64,000 bases of DNA from an uncultured Clostridia bacterium (GTDB taxonomy: Bacteria > Bacillota > Clostridia > TANB77 > CAG-508): the NCBI GenBank assembly GCA_934130975.1, contig CAKOYU010000002.1:138661-202660 (forward strand), given 5' to 3'. Made by a program: the position numbers and the translations under genes. Below, one piece after another: positions 42,947-52,137 of this stretch (position 1 is its first letter; every line of letters starts with the position of its first letter). The notes below the pieces were generated by a model. The model ran no database searches. It had not been told where the DNA came from and saw only the letters and a list, made by a program, of their open reading frames with translations.

Positions 42947-43692
42947 ACCAATTTTCAAGAACAGAATTAGTAATAGGCAAAGCAGGAGTAGAAAAATTAA
43001 ACAATGCAAAAGTAGCAATATTTGGTTTAGGTGGAGTAGGTTCATTCGTTCTAGAAGGACTTGTTAGAGCTGGAATCGGAAACTTTGTACTAATAGATGA
43101 TGATAAAATTTGTTTAACAAATTTAAATAGACAAATATTAGCAACAAGAAAAACAGTTGGACAAGCTAAAGTAGAAGTAGCAAAACAAAGAATTTTAGAC
43201 ATAAATCCAAATGCAAATGTAGAAATCCATCAAGAATTCTTTATGCCAGAAACAGAAGGGATACTTGATAATTCTATAGACTATATAGTAGATTGTATAG
43301 ATACAGTAACAGCTAAAATAGAATTAGTAGTTAGAGCAGAAAAGTTAAATATTCCAATAATATCTTGTATGGGAACAGGGAATAAATTAGATCCAACAAG
43401 ATTTGAAGTAACAGATATTTACAAGACAAGTATTTGTCCACTTGCTAAAGTAATGAGAAAAGAATTACGCAATAGAGGAATTAAAAAATTAAAAGTAGTA
43501 TATTCAAAAGAAGAACCAGTAAAATTAAATGAAACAGAGGAGAGTAGTTGCAAACATAATTGTATATGTCCACCAGGAACAAAAAGAAAATGTACTATTC
43601 GAAATCAAGTGCCAGGAAGCATTTCATTTGTGCCATCTGTTGCAGGTTTAATAATTGCTGGAGAAGTAGTAAAAGCAATATTAAATGATTAG
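42940..43692 (+). CDS. tcdA: tRNA threonylcarbamoyladenosine dehydratase TcdA
   Basis: An E1-like ATPase that cyclises t6A37 to ct6A in tRNAs. The N-terminal nucleotide-binding motif is GLGGVGSFVLEGLVRAG, followed by LIDDDKI, NLNRQI and the conserved DCIDTVTAKIEL. Two Cys-rich clusters are present (a CKHNCICPPG stretch near the C-terminus), where ubiquitin-activating relatives bind zinc. Length of 250 is normal. GGAGGAGG before the ATG lies within the end of mnmA. Confidence 0.88.
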
Positions 43693-43701
43693 GGTGTAAT
43701 A

Positions 43702-43953
43702 ATGAGAAGAGCATATAAAGAAATAAATAAAGAAGAAACAGAAACTACAATAAATGTGTTATATGATGAAGAATTAATAGTGATATATACAAATAAAATA
43801 GGATTGCAAAAGCAGTTAAAAAAAGTTTTAGGAAAGCCAAAAAGAGAAGATGTTAGAGGAAATTCAATAATAGGAAGCTGTTGGGAACTTCCATTTAGCG
43901 AAAAAACTAAAATATCTCAAATGATGTTAAAAGCCAATATTTTTGAATTATAA
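43702..43953 (+). CDS. Small protein, 83 residues, unknown function
   Basis: Not recognised: a soluble, Lys/Glu-rich protein with a beta-strand pattern in INVLYDEELIVIYTNKIG. A weak AGGGTG site precedes the ATG nine bases after the tcdA stop, so it is probably translated from the same mRNA. Downstream it ends 54 bases before the two-component regulator gene. Confidence 0.55.
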   Translation: MRRAYKEINKEETETTINVLYDEELIVIYTNKIGLQKQLKKVLGKPKREDVRGNSIIGSCWELPFSEKTKISQMMLKANIFEL

Positions 43954-44007
43954 TTTCAATAAATATTCAATAAAAGTTCTATATAATAAATATATGGAGA
44001 TGGTAGA

Positions 44008-44691
44008 ATGAAAGTATTAATAATAGAAGATGAATATAGCTTAGCAGATGCAATATCAGAAACATTAAATAAAGAAGGATTTTCTGTAAAAGTTGAAACA
44101 GATGGAGAAAAAGGAGAAGATGAAGCAATAGCAAATGTATATGATATTATTCTGTTAGACGTAATGTTACCACATAAAGATGGATTTTCAATATTAAAAG
44201 AATTAAGAAGAGAGAAAATAGAAACACCTGTTATAATGCTAACTGCGAAATCAGAAATATATGACAAACTAAATGGGCTTGAAAATGGGGCTGATGACTA
44301 TATTACAAAGCCATTCCATATGAAAGAATTAGTTGCAAGGATAAAAGTAATACTGAAAAGAAATTCTGATTTAGATGATACAGATAATATGAAATTTGGA
44401 GACTTAACATTAGATTTAAAAACTGGAAAGATGAAAGCAAATCAAAATGAAATTGCAATAAATGGTAAAGAATTGGAATTGTTAGAATCATTATTATTAA
44501 ATAAAAACCAAATTATGAGTAGAGAAATTTTAGCTAATAAAATTTGGGGATATGATAGTGATGCTGAATATAACAATGTTGAAGTATATGTTTCTTTTTT
44601 AAGGAAAAAACTAAAGATATTACAATCAAATGTAATGATTAAAGCTGTTAGAGGTATTGGCTACAAATTGGATGGTAAGGTTGAAAAATAA
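44008..44691 (+). CDS. OmpR/PhoB-family response regulator
   Basis: A two-domain DNA-binding regulator, 227 residues. The receiver domain has the acidic pair in IIEDEYS, the phosphorylated Asp51 in ILLDVMLP, Thr in MLTAKS and Lys in YITKPF. The C-terminal winged helix matches OmpR type (VEVYVSFLRKKL, VRGIGYKL). GGAGATGG precedes the ATG. It pairs with the histidine kinase gene 46 bases downstream. The target is unknown; the nearby ABC transporter (46937-49175) is a candidate because such pairs often control FtsX-type exporters. Confidence 0.92.
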   Translation: MKVLIIEDEYSLADAISETLNKEGFSVKVETDGEKGEDEAIANVYDIILLDVMLPHKDGFSILKELRREKIETPVIMLTAKSEIYDKLNGLENGADDYITKPFHMKELVARIKVILKRNSDLDDTDNMKFGDLTLDLKTGKMKANQNEIAINGKELELLESLLLNKNQIMSREILANKIWGYDSDAEYNNVEVYVSFLRKKLKILQSNVMIKAVRGIGYKLDGKVEK

Positions 44692-44737
44692 TTACAATTT
44701 TGCCGATTTTGTACCTTAAGAAAGGAATGAAATAAAA

Positions 44738-45751
44738 ATGATTGAAAAATTAAGGTCAAAAATATTTACTTTAATGATGTTATCATTATCAATTATAGTT
44801 ATTGGTGTTATTATTCTATTTGGAACTTTAAATTGCAATAATGCAATACATTCAGCAAGAGAAAATATAAATAGAATGACAAGGATGAGGGATAAGCCAG
44901 ACTTCCAACAGTCAACTATGAAACCAGAAATTCAAGAATATATAAATAGTGAAAATGAAAAAGTAAATACACATATAAGAAATGTAATTATATTTTCTTG
45001 TATTGCTTCAGGGGTGGCATTGATTGCTATATATGTTGTTTCAAAAAATGTAGCCAAGATTATTGTAAAACCAGTTGAAGATACTTTAGAAAAGCAAAAA
45101 CAATTTATTTCTGATGCATCACATGAATTAAAAACTCCACTTGCTGTAATAGAGGCAAATGCTGATGTACTTGAAAATGAAGTTGGAGATAATAAATGGC
45201 TTACATATATTCAGAATGAAACAGATAGCATGGACAAACTTATAAATGAATTATTGCTACTTGCTAAAATGGAAAATGTGGATGATATAAAAAGCTATGA
45301 AATATTTGATGTGTCAAATCAAATAGAAATGAGTGCATCTGTTTTTGAAAGTATGGCATATGAAAAGAAAGTGAAAATAAACACTAATATACAAAAAGAT
45401 ATAAAATTAAATGGGAATAAGCAAGATATTGAGCATATTGTATCAACATTGTTAGATAATGCGATAAAGCATTCTGAAGAAGGCAAAGATGTTAATGTTG
45501 GAGTGGCAAAAGAAAAAAATAATATTGTATTACATATAAAAAATTATGGAGAACCAATTCCAGAAAATCAAAAAGATAAAATTTTTGAAAGATTTTATAG
45601 AGTGGATAAAGCAAGAAATAGAAATGAAAAAAGATATGGTTTAGGTTTAGCTATAGCTAAATCTACAGTTTTAAAATATAAGGGTAAAATAGAGGTTGAA
45701 TGTAAAGAAGGAGTTACCTGTTTTAAAGTTATTATACCTATAAGAGATTAA
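44738..45751 (+). CDS. Sensor histidine kinase
   Basis: Partner of the preceding regulator, 337 residues. Two membrane helices (about residues 9-32 and 85-107) frame a short extracellular segment of about 50 residues, so ligand sensing may be in the membrane itself. The HisKA domain has phospho-acceptor His129 in DASHELKTPLAV, and the HATPase domain has N-box NAIKHSEEG and the G-boxes around YGLGLAIAK. AAAGGAATG precedes the ATG. A perfect terminator follows. Confidence 0.92.
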   Translation: MIEKLRSKIFTLMMLSLSIIVIGVIILFGTLNCNNAIHSARENINRMTRMRDKPDFQQSTMKPEIQEYINSENEKVNTHIRNVIIFSCIASGVALIAIYVVSKNVAKIIVKPVEDTLEKQKQFISDASHELKTPLAVIEANADVLENEVGDNKWLTYIQNETDSMDKLINELLLLAKMENVDDIKSYEIFDVSNQIEMSASVFESMAYEKKVKINTNIQKDIKLNGNKQDIEHIVSTLLDNAIKHSEEGKDVNVGVAKEKNNIVLHIKNYGEPIPENQKDKIFERFYRVDKARNRNEKRYGLGLAIAKSTVLKYKGKIEVECKEGVTCFKVIIPIRD

Positions 45752-45777
45752 GAGGAACCTAGCAAGGTTCCTCTTTG
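45751..45777 (+). terminator. Terminator of the two-component operon
   Basis: AGAGGAACCT-AGCA-AGGTTCCTCT followed by TT. Confidence 0.75.
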
Positions 45778-45854
45778 AGGTCATAGAAGTTCTGTGATAT
45801 AATCCAAAATTGTTGGATGATTAGAATAAGAAATATCATTGCAAATATCAGCTT

Positions 45855-46553
45855 TTACAGAAAAGATTTGTGATGGTTTGCAGTAGTCGCTTGTGTTATG
45901 ACGGATTTGTTTTTATTTGTTTTAATAGTTTTTTCAATTGGTTGAGATTGCCTCTCAGAATATAAGATATATTCAAATCCGAGACATTTTGCTCTTAAAG
46001 CAAAATTTTGATCAGCCGTTAAAAGTGTAGGCCGGTCTTGAAGAGAGAGCATTGACATATAGTCTAAAATTATCTCATCTGTATAATTATTGTTTTTCCA
46101 ATCAAATGGGGAAAGATGATATCTTGAATCTGAGAATAACATCTTTTTTGTCTCTTCTCTTATATTGAATTTCAAGTACTGTGACATATTGTCTTTTTTG
46201 CAAACCCTGTCAAATTCTTTGATTGTTGCATATAAAACAGTAACAGAATCACTATCTGACAAAATTTTTCTTGTTTCTTTGTGTTGTAATGCACATGTAT
46301 CTAATATAATGTTATTTGCATTTGCATTTTTTGAAAATATAAGATTTGAAGAAGAATTTTTTTCAGAATGGTTATCTGCGGAATTGTTTTTATTCAATAA
46401 ATACTTATAATGTGCAGCTGTATTTTTTGAATAGCCTAACCCTATAAAATAATCTAAACTGGGATTAGTAGGAAAGTCAGCTATGCGACTTTGAATTTCC
46501 TCTGACGTTAAGCCTTTCCGAATCAGACATCCGACTTCATGTTTTGGTTTCAT
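45855..46553 (-). CDS. PIN-domain protein (putative RNase)
   Basis: A 232-residue protein with an N-terminal alpha-helical segment (about residues 1-70, possibly DNA- or partner-binding) and a PIN-like domain from about residue 80. Acidic positions of the fold are present: Asp85 in IILDTCAL, Glu113 in ATIKEFD, Asp in the DYMSML region and Asp in LLTADQNFALRAKC. The C-terminus is a Lys/Thr/Asn-rich tail. PIN domains are Mg-dependent RNases and often toxins, but no antitoxin gene is adjacent. AAAGGAGGAAAC precedes the ATG. Confidence 0.72.
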   Translation of the reverse strand: MKPKHEVGCLIRKGLTSEEIQSRIADFPTNPSLDYFIGLGYSKNTAAHYKYLLNKNNSADNHSEKNSSSNLIFSKNANANNIILDTCALQHKETRKILSDSDSVTVLYATIKEFDRVCKKDNMSQYLKFNIREETKKMLFSDSRYHLSPFDWKNNNYTDEIILDYMSMLSLQDRPTLLTADQNFALRAKCLGFEYILYSERQSQPIEKTIKTNKNKSVITQATTANHHKSFL

Positions 46554-46728
46554 ATAGTTTCCTCCTTTTATAGATAGATATAATTATTCTCTATCAATTT
46601 AGTTTAATCTTAAATATTATACCATATTATGTAAATAAAAGCAAATTTTTAATTAAATGTTTTTTTCAATAATTTTTCAATCTTTATATATTATATTAAT
46701 ACTCGAAATGAATAACAGTTAATCATAT

Positions 46729-46898
46729 TCATAAGCTAAAGCCGTGGGGGTAAAGGTAATACTTTTTTATACCTTACTGTCGCAATCAACTAATTTTAAC
46801 TTATTGTAGATTGCTCCATTCGCATTTGCTTCGCTCATTTGGTCGCTGGTGCGGTATTGCAAAAATATTACCTTTACCCCCACGGCTTTAGCTTATGA
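46729..46898. repeat. Palindromic structured element, copy 3 (different arm sequence)
   Basis: The core (TATACCTTACTGTCGCAATC, GATTGCTCCATTCGCA, GTGCGGTATTGC) matches copies 1 and 2, but the outer arms are unrelated to theirs: TCATAAGCTAAAGCCGTGGG on the left is complementary to CCCACGGCTTTAGCTTATGA on the right, and GGTAATA pairs with TATTACC. Both sides have changed while keeping pairing. The rest of the gap 46554-46728 shows nothing but AT-rich sequence. Confidence 0.85.
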
Positions 46899-46936
46899 AA
46901 TATTGAATAATGTAAAAATTACGAGGAGGAGAAAAT

Positions 46937-48496
46937 ATGTATATTTTAAAAAACAGTTTAATTTCAATTTTTAGAAACAAAGGAAGGAACATATTGATAG
47001 GATTAATAATTCTATCAATAGCATGTGCCTCAACAGTAACACTAGCAATAAGAAATACAGCAAACACAATAGTAAAAAGTTATGAGGAATCACATGACTT
47101 AATAGCTACAATATCATTTGACAGAGGACAGTTAGGGCAGAAATTCAAAGGAGGAGAAGATGCACAAAAGGAAAATATAGAAGCATTTAATAATCTTCAA
47201 TCAGTAACAGTTGAAGATGTCAAAAATTATGGAGATAGTAATTATTTAAAAGGATATTATTATACTTATACAACATCATTAAATAGTGATACACTAAGTA
47301 AAGCAACAGATTCATTTGAATATGAAGTGGAAGATAAGCAAACATCAACCTCATCAAATACAACAACAAGTACAAGTGGTGGTTCAAAAAATAGACCAGA
47401 TATGCCAGAAGGACAAATGGGAGAAAGACATACAATAACAGAAAATAACACAACAACAGTAATTACAAAATCAAAAGAAAAATTTGAAAGTGACAAAAAT
47501 CTTACAGGAGACTTTGAGTTAGATGGATATTCTTCATATGATGCTATGACAGAATTTACAGAAGGAACATCAACAATAACAAATGGAGAAATGATATCAG
47601 ATTTTAATGGATTTGAATGTGTAATAAGTTCAGAATTAGCAACTTTAAATAGTATAAGTGTTGGAGATACAATAACATTAAAAAATCCAACAACAGAAAA
47701 AACATATGATTTTAAAGTTACAGGAATTTATAGTAGCAATAGCGACAATGGAGATACAGCAAGTATGTACTCAAAATCAGCAAATAAAATTATTACAGGA
47801 AGTGGTGTAATAGAGCAATTAGTTGCTGATGATAGTACACTTACAACAAATGTAACACCATCATTTATATTAAATAGTGAAGATGATATAGAAGCATTCA
47901 TAGCAGAAGTAAAAGAAAAAGGATTAAATGAATATTATACAGTTAATACAAATTTAGATGAAATAACAAGTGCAACAGAATCAATTGAAAATGTAAAAAC
48001 CTTTGCAACAACATTTTTAATAATAACATTGATAATATCTTCTTTAGTATTGTTTGTAATTAATATGATAAACATTAGAGAAAGAAAATATGAAATTGGT
48101 GTGTTTAGAACAATAGGAATGAGTAGACTAAAATTAACAATGCAATTTGTATTAGAATTACTTATTGTTTCAACAATGTCATTAATAATAGGAGCTATAA
48201 TAGGAGCATTTTTGGCAAAGTCAGTAGGAAATATGTTATTAGCAAATGAAATTGAATCAAACCAAAGTACACAACAAGAAATGTCAAATAATTTTGGTAA
48301 GCCAGGTGGAATGGATATGCAATTTAATAAAGGCGGAAAAGTTCAGGCAATTCAAAATATGGAGGCAGTGGTTGACTTTACAGTAGTAATTCAACTATTA
48401 GGAATAGGCTTATTACTAACTTTGATTAGTAGTTTAGCTTCAATGATTAGTATTCAGCGTTTTTCACCGTTGACTATTTTAAAAGAAAGATCTTAA
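46937..48496 (+). CDS. FtsX-family ABC transporter permease
   Basis: A 519-residue permease of the MacB/FtsX type. One N-terminal helix (about residues 17-37) precedes a large extracellular domain with a Ser/Thr/Gly-rich insert, then three helices in the C-terminal 170 residues (IRERKYEIGVFRTIGMSR, a hallmark segment, lies between the first two). Such permeases export peptides or lipoproteins, or act as mechanotransmitters in antimicrobial-peptide resistance. AGGAGGAG precedes the ATG. The ATPase gene follows after 16 bases. Confidence 0.88.
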   Translation: MYILKNSLISIFRNKGRNILIGLIILSIACASTVTLAIRNTANTIVKSYEESHDLIATISFDRGQLGQKFKGGEDAQKENIEAFNNLQSVTVEDVKNYGDSNYLKGYYYTYTTSLNSDTLSKATDSFEYEVEDKQTSTSSNTTTSTSGGSKNRPDMPEGQMGERHTITENNTTTVITKSKEKFESDKNLTGDFELDGYSSYDAMTEFTEGTSTITNGEMISDFNGFECVISSELATLNSISVGDTITLKNPTTEKTYDFKVTGIYSSNSDNGDTASMYSKSANKIITGSGVIEQLVADDSTLTTNVTPSFILNSEDDIEAFIAEVKEKGLNEYYTVNTNLDEITSATESIENVKTFATTFLIITLIISSLVLFVINMINIRERKYEIGVFRTIGMSRLKLTMQFVLELLIVSTMSLIIGAIIGAFLAKSVGNMLLANEIESNQSTQQEMSNNFGKPGGMDMQFNKGGKVQAIQNMEAVVDFTVVIQLLGIGLLLTLISSLASMISIQRFSPLTILKERS

Positions 48497-48512
48497 AGAG
48501 AGGAGATAAAAA

Positions 48513-49175
48513 ATGGAAATATTGAAATTAGAAAATGTATGTTACAGATACAAAGATGCACCAAAAGATAGTTATGTATTTAAAAATATAAATTATGATT
48601 TTGAAGAAGGAAAAATGTATGCAATAAAAGGTAAAAGTGGAAGTGGAAAAACAACATTATTGTCGCTTATTACGGGACTTGAAAATTGTACAGAAGGTCA
48701 AATTCTATATGATGGTAAGGAATTAAAAAAGATGAATTTAGACACCTACAGAAATACAGATATAGGCATTGTATTTCAAAGCTATAATTTATTACCAAGA
48801 CTAACTGCATTAGAAAATATCATTTTATCAATGGATATTAGTAAAGTAAACGTAGAAGATAAAAAGCAAAGAGCTTTAGAATTAATGAAAAGTGTAGGTC
48901 TTTCTGAAGATAAGGCAAATAGAAAGATACTAAAACTTTCTGGAGGAGAACAACAACGTATTGCTATTGCAAGAAGTTTGGCTTATAATCCTAAAATTAT
49001 TATTGCAGATGAGCCCACAGGTAATTTAGATAAAGATACAGAGAATGAGATTTTAAAAATATTTAAAAGATTGGCAAAAGATGAAAATAAGTGTATTGTA
49101 ATTGTTACACATTCTCAAAATGTTTGTGATAATGTAGATATAGTGTATGATTTGCAGAAAAAAGATAATGTATAA
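48513..49175 (+). CDS. ABC transporter ATP-binding protein (MacB/LolD type)
   Basis: ATPase partner of the preceding permease, 220 residues. Walker A GKSGSGKTT, Q-loop FQSYNLLPRLTALEN, signature LSGGEQQRIAIARSL, Walker B IIIADEPTGNLD and the switch His in VTHS are all present. AGAGGAGA precedes the ATG. The locus may be controlled by the two-component system upstream (44008-45751), an arrangement known for bacitracin-type detoxification, but no binding site was identified. Confidence 0.92.
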   Translation: MEILKLENVCYRYKDAPKDSYVFKNINYDFEEGKMYAIKGKSGSGKTTLLSLITGLENCTEGQILYDGKELKKMNLDTYRNTDIGIVFQSYNLLPRLTALENIILSMDISKVNVEDKKQRALELMKSVGLSEDKANRKILKLSGGEQQRIAIARSLAYNPKIIIADEPTGNLDKDTENEILKIFKRLAKDENKCIVIVTHSQNVCDNVDIVYDLQKKDNV

Positions 49176-49191
49176 GAACATTCATAAAAGA

Positions 49192-49220
49192 TTGAAATTA
49201 TGTAAAATATGTGATAAAAT
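49192..49220 (+). promoter_or_regulatory. Promoter with a 5' hairpin
   Basis: TTGAAA at 49192-49197 and TAAAAT at 49215-49220, spacer 17; followed by TTAAAGCTAAGAGCTTTA (49229-49246), a hairpin much like the one at 33961. Confidence 0.65.
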
Positions 49221-49287
49221 ATAGAATGTTAAAGCTAAGAGCTTTATGTAGAAACTTAATAACATAATATCAAGAAAGGAAATGCTT

Positions 49288-50883
49288 ATGAGTATGAAAA
49301 ACATGGACTTTGACATGAAGGTAGGAGAACGGCTTAAAGTAGGAGAAGGAGTTGTAAGAGTTGATCAAGTAGACGGAGGTGTTAGATACTATAGCTTAAA
49401 AGGAAAAATGTTAAACAGATTTTCAAAAGAGCAAATAGAGGAAACGAGTAAATCCAAGTTAATTCTTATGAAAGATTGTGTTTTAACACAAAAAGATAAC
49501 TATTGGCAGGTATTAACGTATATAGGAGCTGAAATATGTAAATTTGAAGCAACAAAGATTGAAACATATAAGAATTACGTTATTGTAGAAAACAACAAAG
49601 AAATGAGAGTATATGATACAGAAAAAAGAAAGTTTATTGGTGAAACTTTTGATAAAATCTGGCGATGGGGTGAATACTTTATACTAAAAAAAGATGGAAT
49701 GCATTATTTATATAATGTAGAAAGTAAGTCAATAGAAGAAAAGTTTGAAATTTGTATTGTGGCAGAATATACAAGAAGAAAAAGATTTATTATATTGTAT
49801 CACAAAAATAAATGTGGATTATGGGTTTTAGAAAGATATGATAGAAGTTTTTCTAAGGTTTTGCCAATTGAATATCAGAAAATACAAGTTAAGGATGATG
49901 AAATCTTAGCAATAAAAAATGGTAAAAAGGAACATTATCATTTAGAAAAGAGTTATTGTAAAAAGAAAATCTACAATCCAGACCATGTTAGTAGAAGAAT
50001 TAAAATGCAATCTGATTATAAAATAAAGTTTTTGAACAGTATACTAGTAGCATTTGGAGAAGAAATGACTTTAAATGAAAAATTTATTTTAGTATCAGGT
50101 GATTTTAAAGAAAAACGACCTTATAAATATTATACTCTTCATGGAAAATATATTGGCAACTCAGGAATCATTAAAAACGAATTTGATGAATTTTGCGGAG
50201 AAAATTATATAGCGACAGAAAACATGTTGGCATTAGGAGGCAATCAATCTATTCCATTTGGACCAACAAGTAAAGAATGGAAAATCTATGATTATGAAGG
50301 AAATAAGCTATTTGAAGAAGACCTTGAATTTCAAAAATTAGGAAGAGGAGAATATTTTTTAGGGACACCATCAGACGAAGAAGATATATCATATATATTT
50401 TCTGATAAAGGAGAGATGCTTTTTCCACTTAATAATTTAATGGAGGTATTTAGTATAAATGATAAATATTGCGAAATGTTAAACACTGAAAACGAGATTT
50501 GGTTTTTGGACAATAAAGGAAAAGCAATTTTTAACAGAGGAATAGAATATGATAGGATGGTGCGACTTAATAATGGTTTTGCAGGTGAAAAAATCGAAGA
50601 TGGATATAATCTTTACAATTGGATTAAAGGAAAAGTATATTACATTTTAGCAGATTCAATAAAAAACATTGACACATATAGTAGTTGTATGCAAGAAGTA
50701 TTTATTAAAGTAACATATAAAGAAAAACAGGGTGTTATTTTACTAAATGACGAAGGATATACAGTTCTTATTCCTATAGAATATCTAAAAGTAGAACAAC
50801 GAGAAGAATTTTTTATAACTGAAGCAGAGGAATGGGATGATATTTATGATTTAAAAGGTACATTAATTATGAGTACTAAATAA
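49288..50883 (+). CDS. Large repeat-like beta protein (WG-repeat or propeller-like), unknown function
   Basis: An unrecognised 531-residue soluble protein. It is built of repeated short beta segments with aromatic-Asp-x-x-Gly turns (YYSLKGK, YDTEKRK, YDYEGNK, FSDKGEM, FLDNKGK, LNDEGY, YDLKGT), spaced about 40-60 residues, like WG-repeat or beta-propeller proteins. No catalytic motif. The ATG at 49288 is chosen for spacing from AGAAAGGA; ATGs at 49282 and 49294 are alternatives. It has its own promoter and terminator. Confidence 0.6.
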   Translation: MSMKNMDFDMKVGERLKVGEGVVRVDQVDGGVRYYSLKGKMLNRFSKEQIEETSKSKLILMKDCVLTQKDNYWQVLTYIGAEICKFEATKIETYKNYVIVENNKEMRVYDTEKRKFIGETFDKIWRWGEYFILKKDGMHYLYNVESKSIEEKFEICIVAEYTRRKRFIILYHKNKCGLWVLERYDRSFSKVLPIEYQKIQVKDDEILAIKNGKKEHYHLEKSYCKKKIYNPDHVSRRIKMQSDYKIKFLNSILVAFGEEMTLNEKFILVSGDFKEKRPYKYYTLHGKYIGNSGIIKNEFDEFCGENYIATENMLALGGNQSIPFGPTSKEWKIYDYEGNKLFEEDLEFQKLGRGEYFLGTPSDEEDISYIFSDKGEMLFPLNNLMEVFSINDKYCEMLNTENEIWFLDNKGKAIFNRGIEYDRMVRLNNGFAGEKIEDGYNLYNWIKGKVYYILADSIKNIDTYSSCMQEVFIKVTYKEKQGVILLNDEGYTVLIPIEYLKVEQREEFFITEAEEWDDIYDLKGTLIMSTK

Positions 50884-50887
50884 AGAA

Positions 50888-50935
50888 AAAAGAACTAGTA
50901 AACTTAGAAATTTCAAGTTTTACTAGTTCTTTTAT
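50888..50935 (+). terminator. Terminator after the repeat-like protein gene
   Basis: AAAGAACTAGTAAA pairs with TTTTACTAGTTCTTT, followed by TATTG. Confidence 0.8.
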
Positions 50936-50972
50936 TGTAAATGTAAATTTATTGTGAAAAACAATTTGTTCC

Positions 50973-51001
50973 TTGACAATTAATTGAACATAACATAAAA
51001 T
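50973..51001 (+). promoter_or_regulatory. Promoter upstream of the NadR-like gene
   Basis: TTGACA at 50973-50978 and TAAAAT at 50996-51001, spacer 17. The leader is about 105 nt; a second TATAAT occurs near 51052. Confidence 0.55.
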
Positions 51002-51113
51002 AAAAATAGGATAAGAATATTTATTAGTACATACAATGCTACCTAAAAATGATATAATAATAAAGAAAATGAAAGAATATTGTTGAGTATTTTTAAGAGA
51101 AAGAGAGCGAAGA

Positions 51114-51587
51114 ATGGGAAAAATAGGATTTACAATAGGAAAATTTGCGCCATTTCATAAAGGGCATGAATATTTAATAGAAACAGCATTAAAAGAAACA
51201 GATGAATTTTATATTATTATATATGATACAGATATTATAAGTATACCAATAGAAACAAGAGCAAAATGGATAAAAAATAAATACAAAAACGTAAAATTAA
51301 TTTATGCTTATAATAGTCCTAGTCAGTATGGCTTAGATGATGAAAGTGTAAAAATTCAAATGGAATATCTAAAAAAGCAAATAGAAGGGATACCAGTAGA
51401 TTGTTTTTATAGTAGTGAGCCATACGGTGAAAAAGTAGCTCAATATCTTGGCATTGAAAACAGAATTGTTGATATGCAAAAAGTTCAAATACCTATAAGT
51501 GCAACTAAAATAAGGGAAAATATAGAAGATTATAAAGAATTTTTAGAACAAGAGGTTTATGAAGATATAATTAAAGAGTTAGATTAA
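51114..51587 (+). CDS. Nucleotidyltransferase of the NadR/NMN adenylyltransferase type
   Basis: A 157-residue single-domain nucleotidyltransferase. The HIGH-like motif is GKFAPFHKGHEYLI (residues 8-21), and the ISATKIRENIE motif near residue 138 is the second nucleotide-binding signature of this superfamily. The best match is the adenylyltransferase domain of NadR (NMN plus ATP to NAD), without its regulator or kinase domains. A cytidylyltransferase role cannot be excluded. A purine-rich GAGAGCGAAG lies upstream of the ATG. Confidence 0.72.
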   Translation: MGKIGFTIGKFAPFHKGHEYLIETALKETDEFYIIIYDTDIISIPIETRAKWIKNKYKNVKLIYAYNSPSQYGLDDESVKIQMEYLKKQIEGIPVDCFYSSEPYGEKVAQYLGIENRIVDMQKVQIPISATKIRENIEDYKEFLEQEVYEDIIKELD

Positions 51588-51594
51588 TAATAAT

Positions 51595-51632
51595 AAATGT
51601 TACAGAAATATTACATTTTTGTAACATTTTTG
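51595..51632 (+). terminator. Terminator after the NadR-like gene
   Basis: AAATGTTACA (51595) pairs with TGTAACATTT (51620-51629), followed by TTGG. Confidence 0.7.
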
Positions 51633-51702
51633 GTTTATATAGATAAATCAAAATTTTTATGATATATATATTAATACAATAATTTATTATTAGGAGAAAT
51701 AG

Positions 51703-52122
51703 ATGGATAGTACATTAAGTAATTCATATACAGAAGTAAGTTATATACTAGATATATTAGGAGCAACATACAAAAATAAATTACCTACTAAAATTTTGGA
51801 CTTAATATATAAAAATAGAAATAGTAACTATGAATTTGACGAAAAAAATATTAGTAGAAATACATTGATAATCATAAGTATACTAAACTTGAAATACTGG
51901 GAAAATAATGAAGATGAAAAGATAAAATTAAAAAAGCTTTATGCTAGAAATGAAAAAAATTATCAAGATAAAATTAATGAATACAAAAAGGAAGATTGGT
52001 TAAAAAAAGATAAAAAAACCGAGAAAATGGAAGCGGTTAAAGAAATGAGTTTAACCGTAACAAAAGACAAATCTATATGGAATAAAATAAAAAAATTCAT
52101 AAAGAATATATTCAATAAATGA
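51703..52122 (+). CDS. Unknown protein preceding a HipA-like kinase gene
   Basis: A 139-residue charged protein. The N-terminal half (SYTEVSYILDILGATYKNKLP) is predicted helical; the C-terminal half is strongly basic (Lys-rich, with KNIFNK at the end). No named family is assigned. Similar small proteins often stand before HipA-like kinase genes in Clostridia, to my recollection, which suggests a partner role. AGGAGAAATAG precedes the ATG; the kinase gene starts 16 bases after its stop. Confidence 0.55.
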   Translation: MDSTLSNSYTEVSYILDILGATYKNKLPTKILDLIYKNRNSNYEFDEKNISRNTLIIISILNLKYWENNEDEKIKLKKLYARNEKNYQDKINEYKKEDWLKKDKKTEKMEAVKEMSLTVTKDKSIWNKIKKFIKNIFNK

Positions 52123-52137
52123 AAGTGAGAAATAATT

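Noticed and set aside
45855..46553. PIN-domain gene as a VapBC-type toxin-antitoxin locus
   Set aside because: No adjacent small DNA-binding antitoxin gene, and the protein is longer than VapC toxins.
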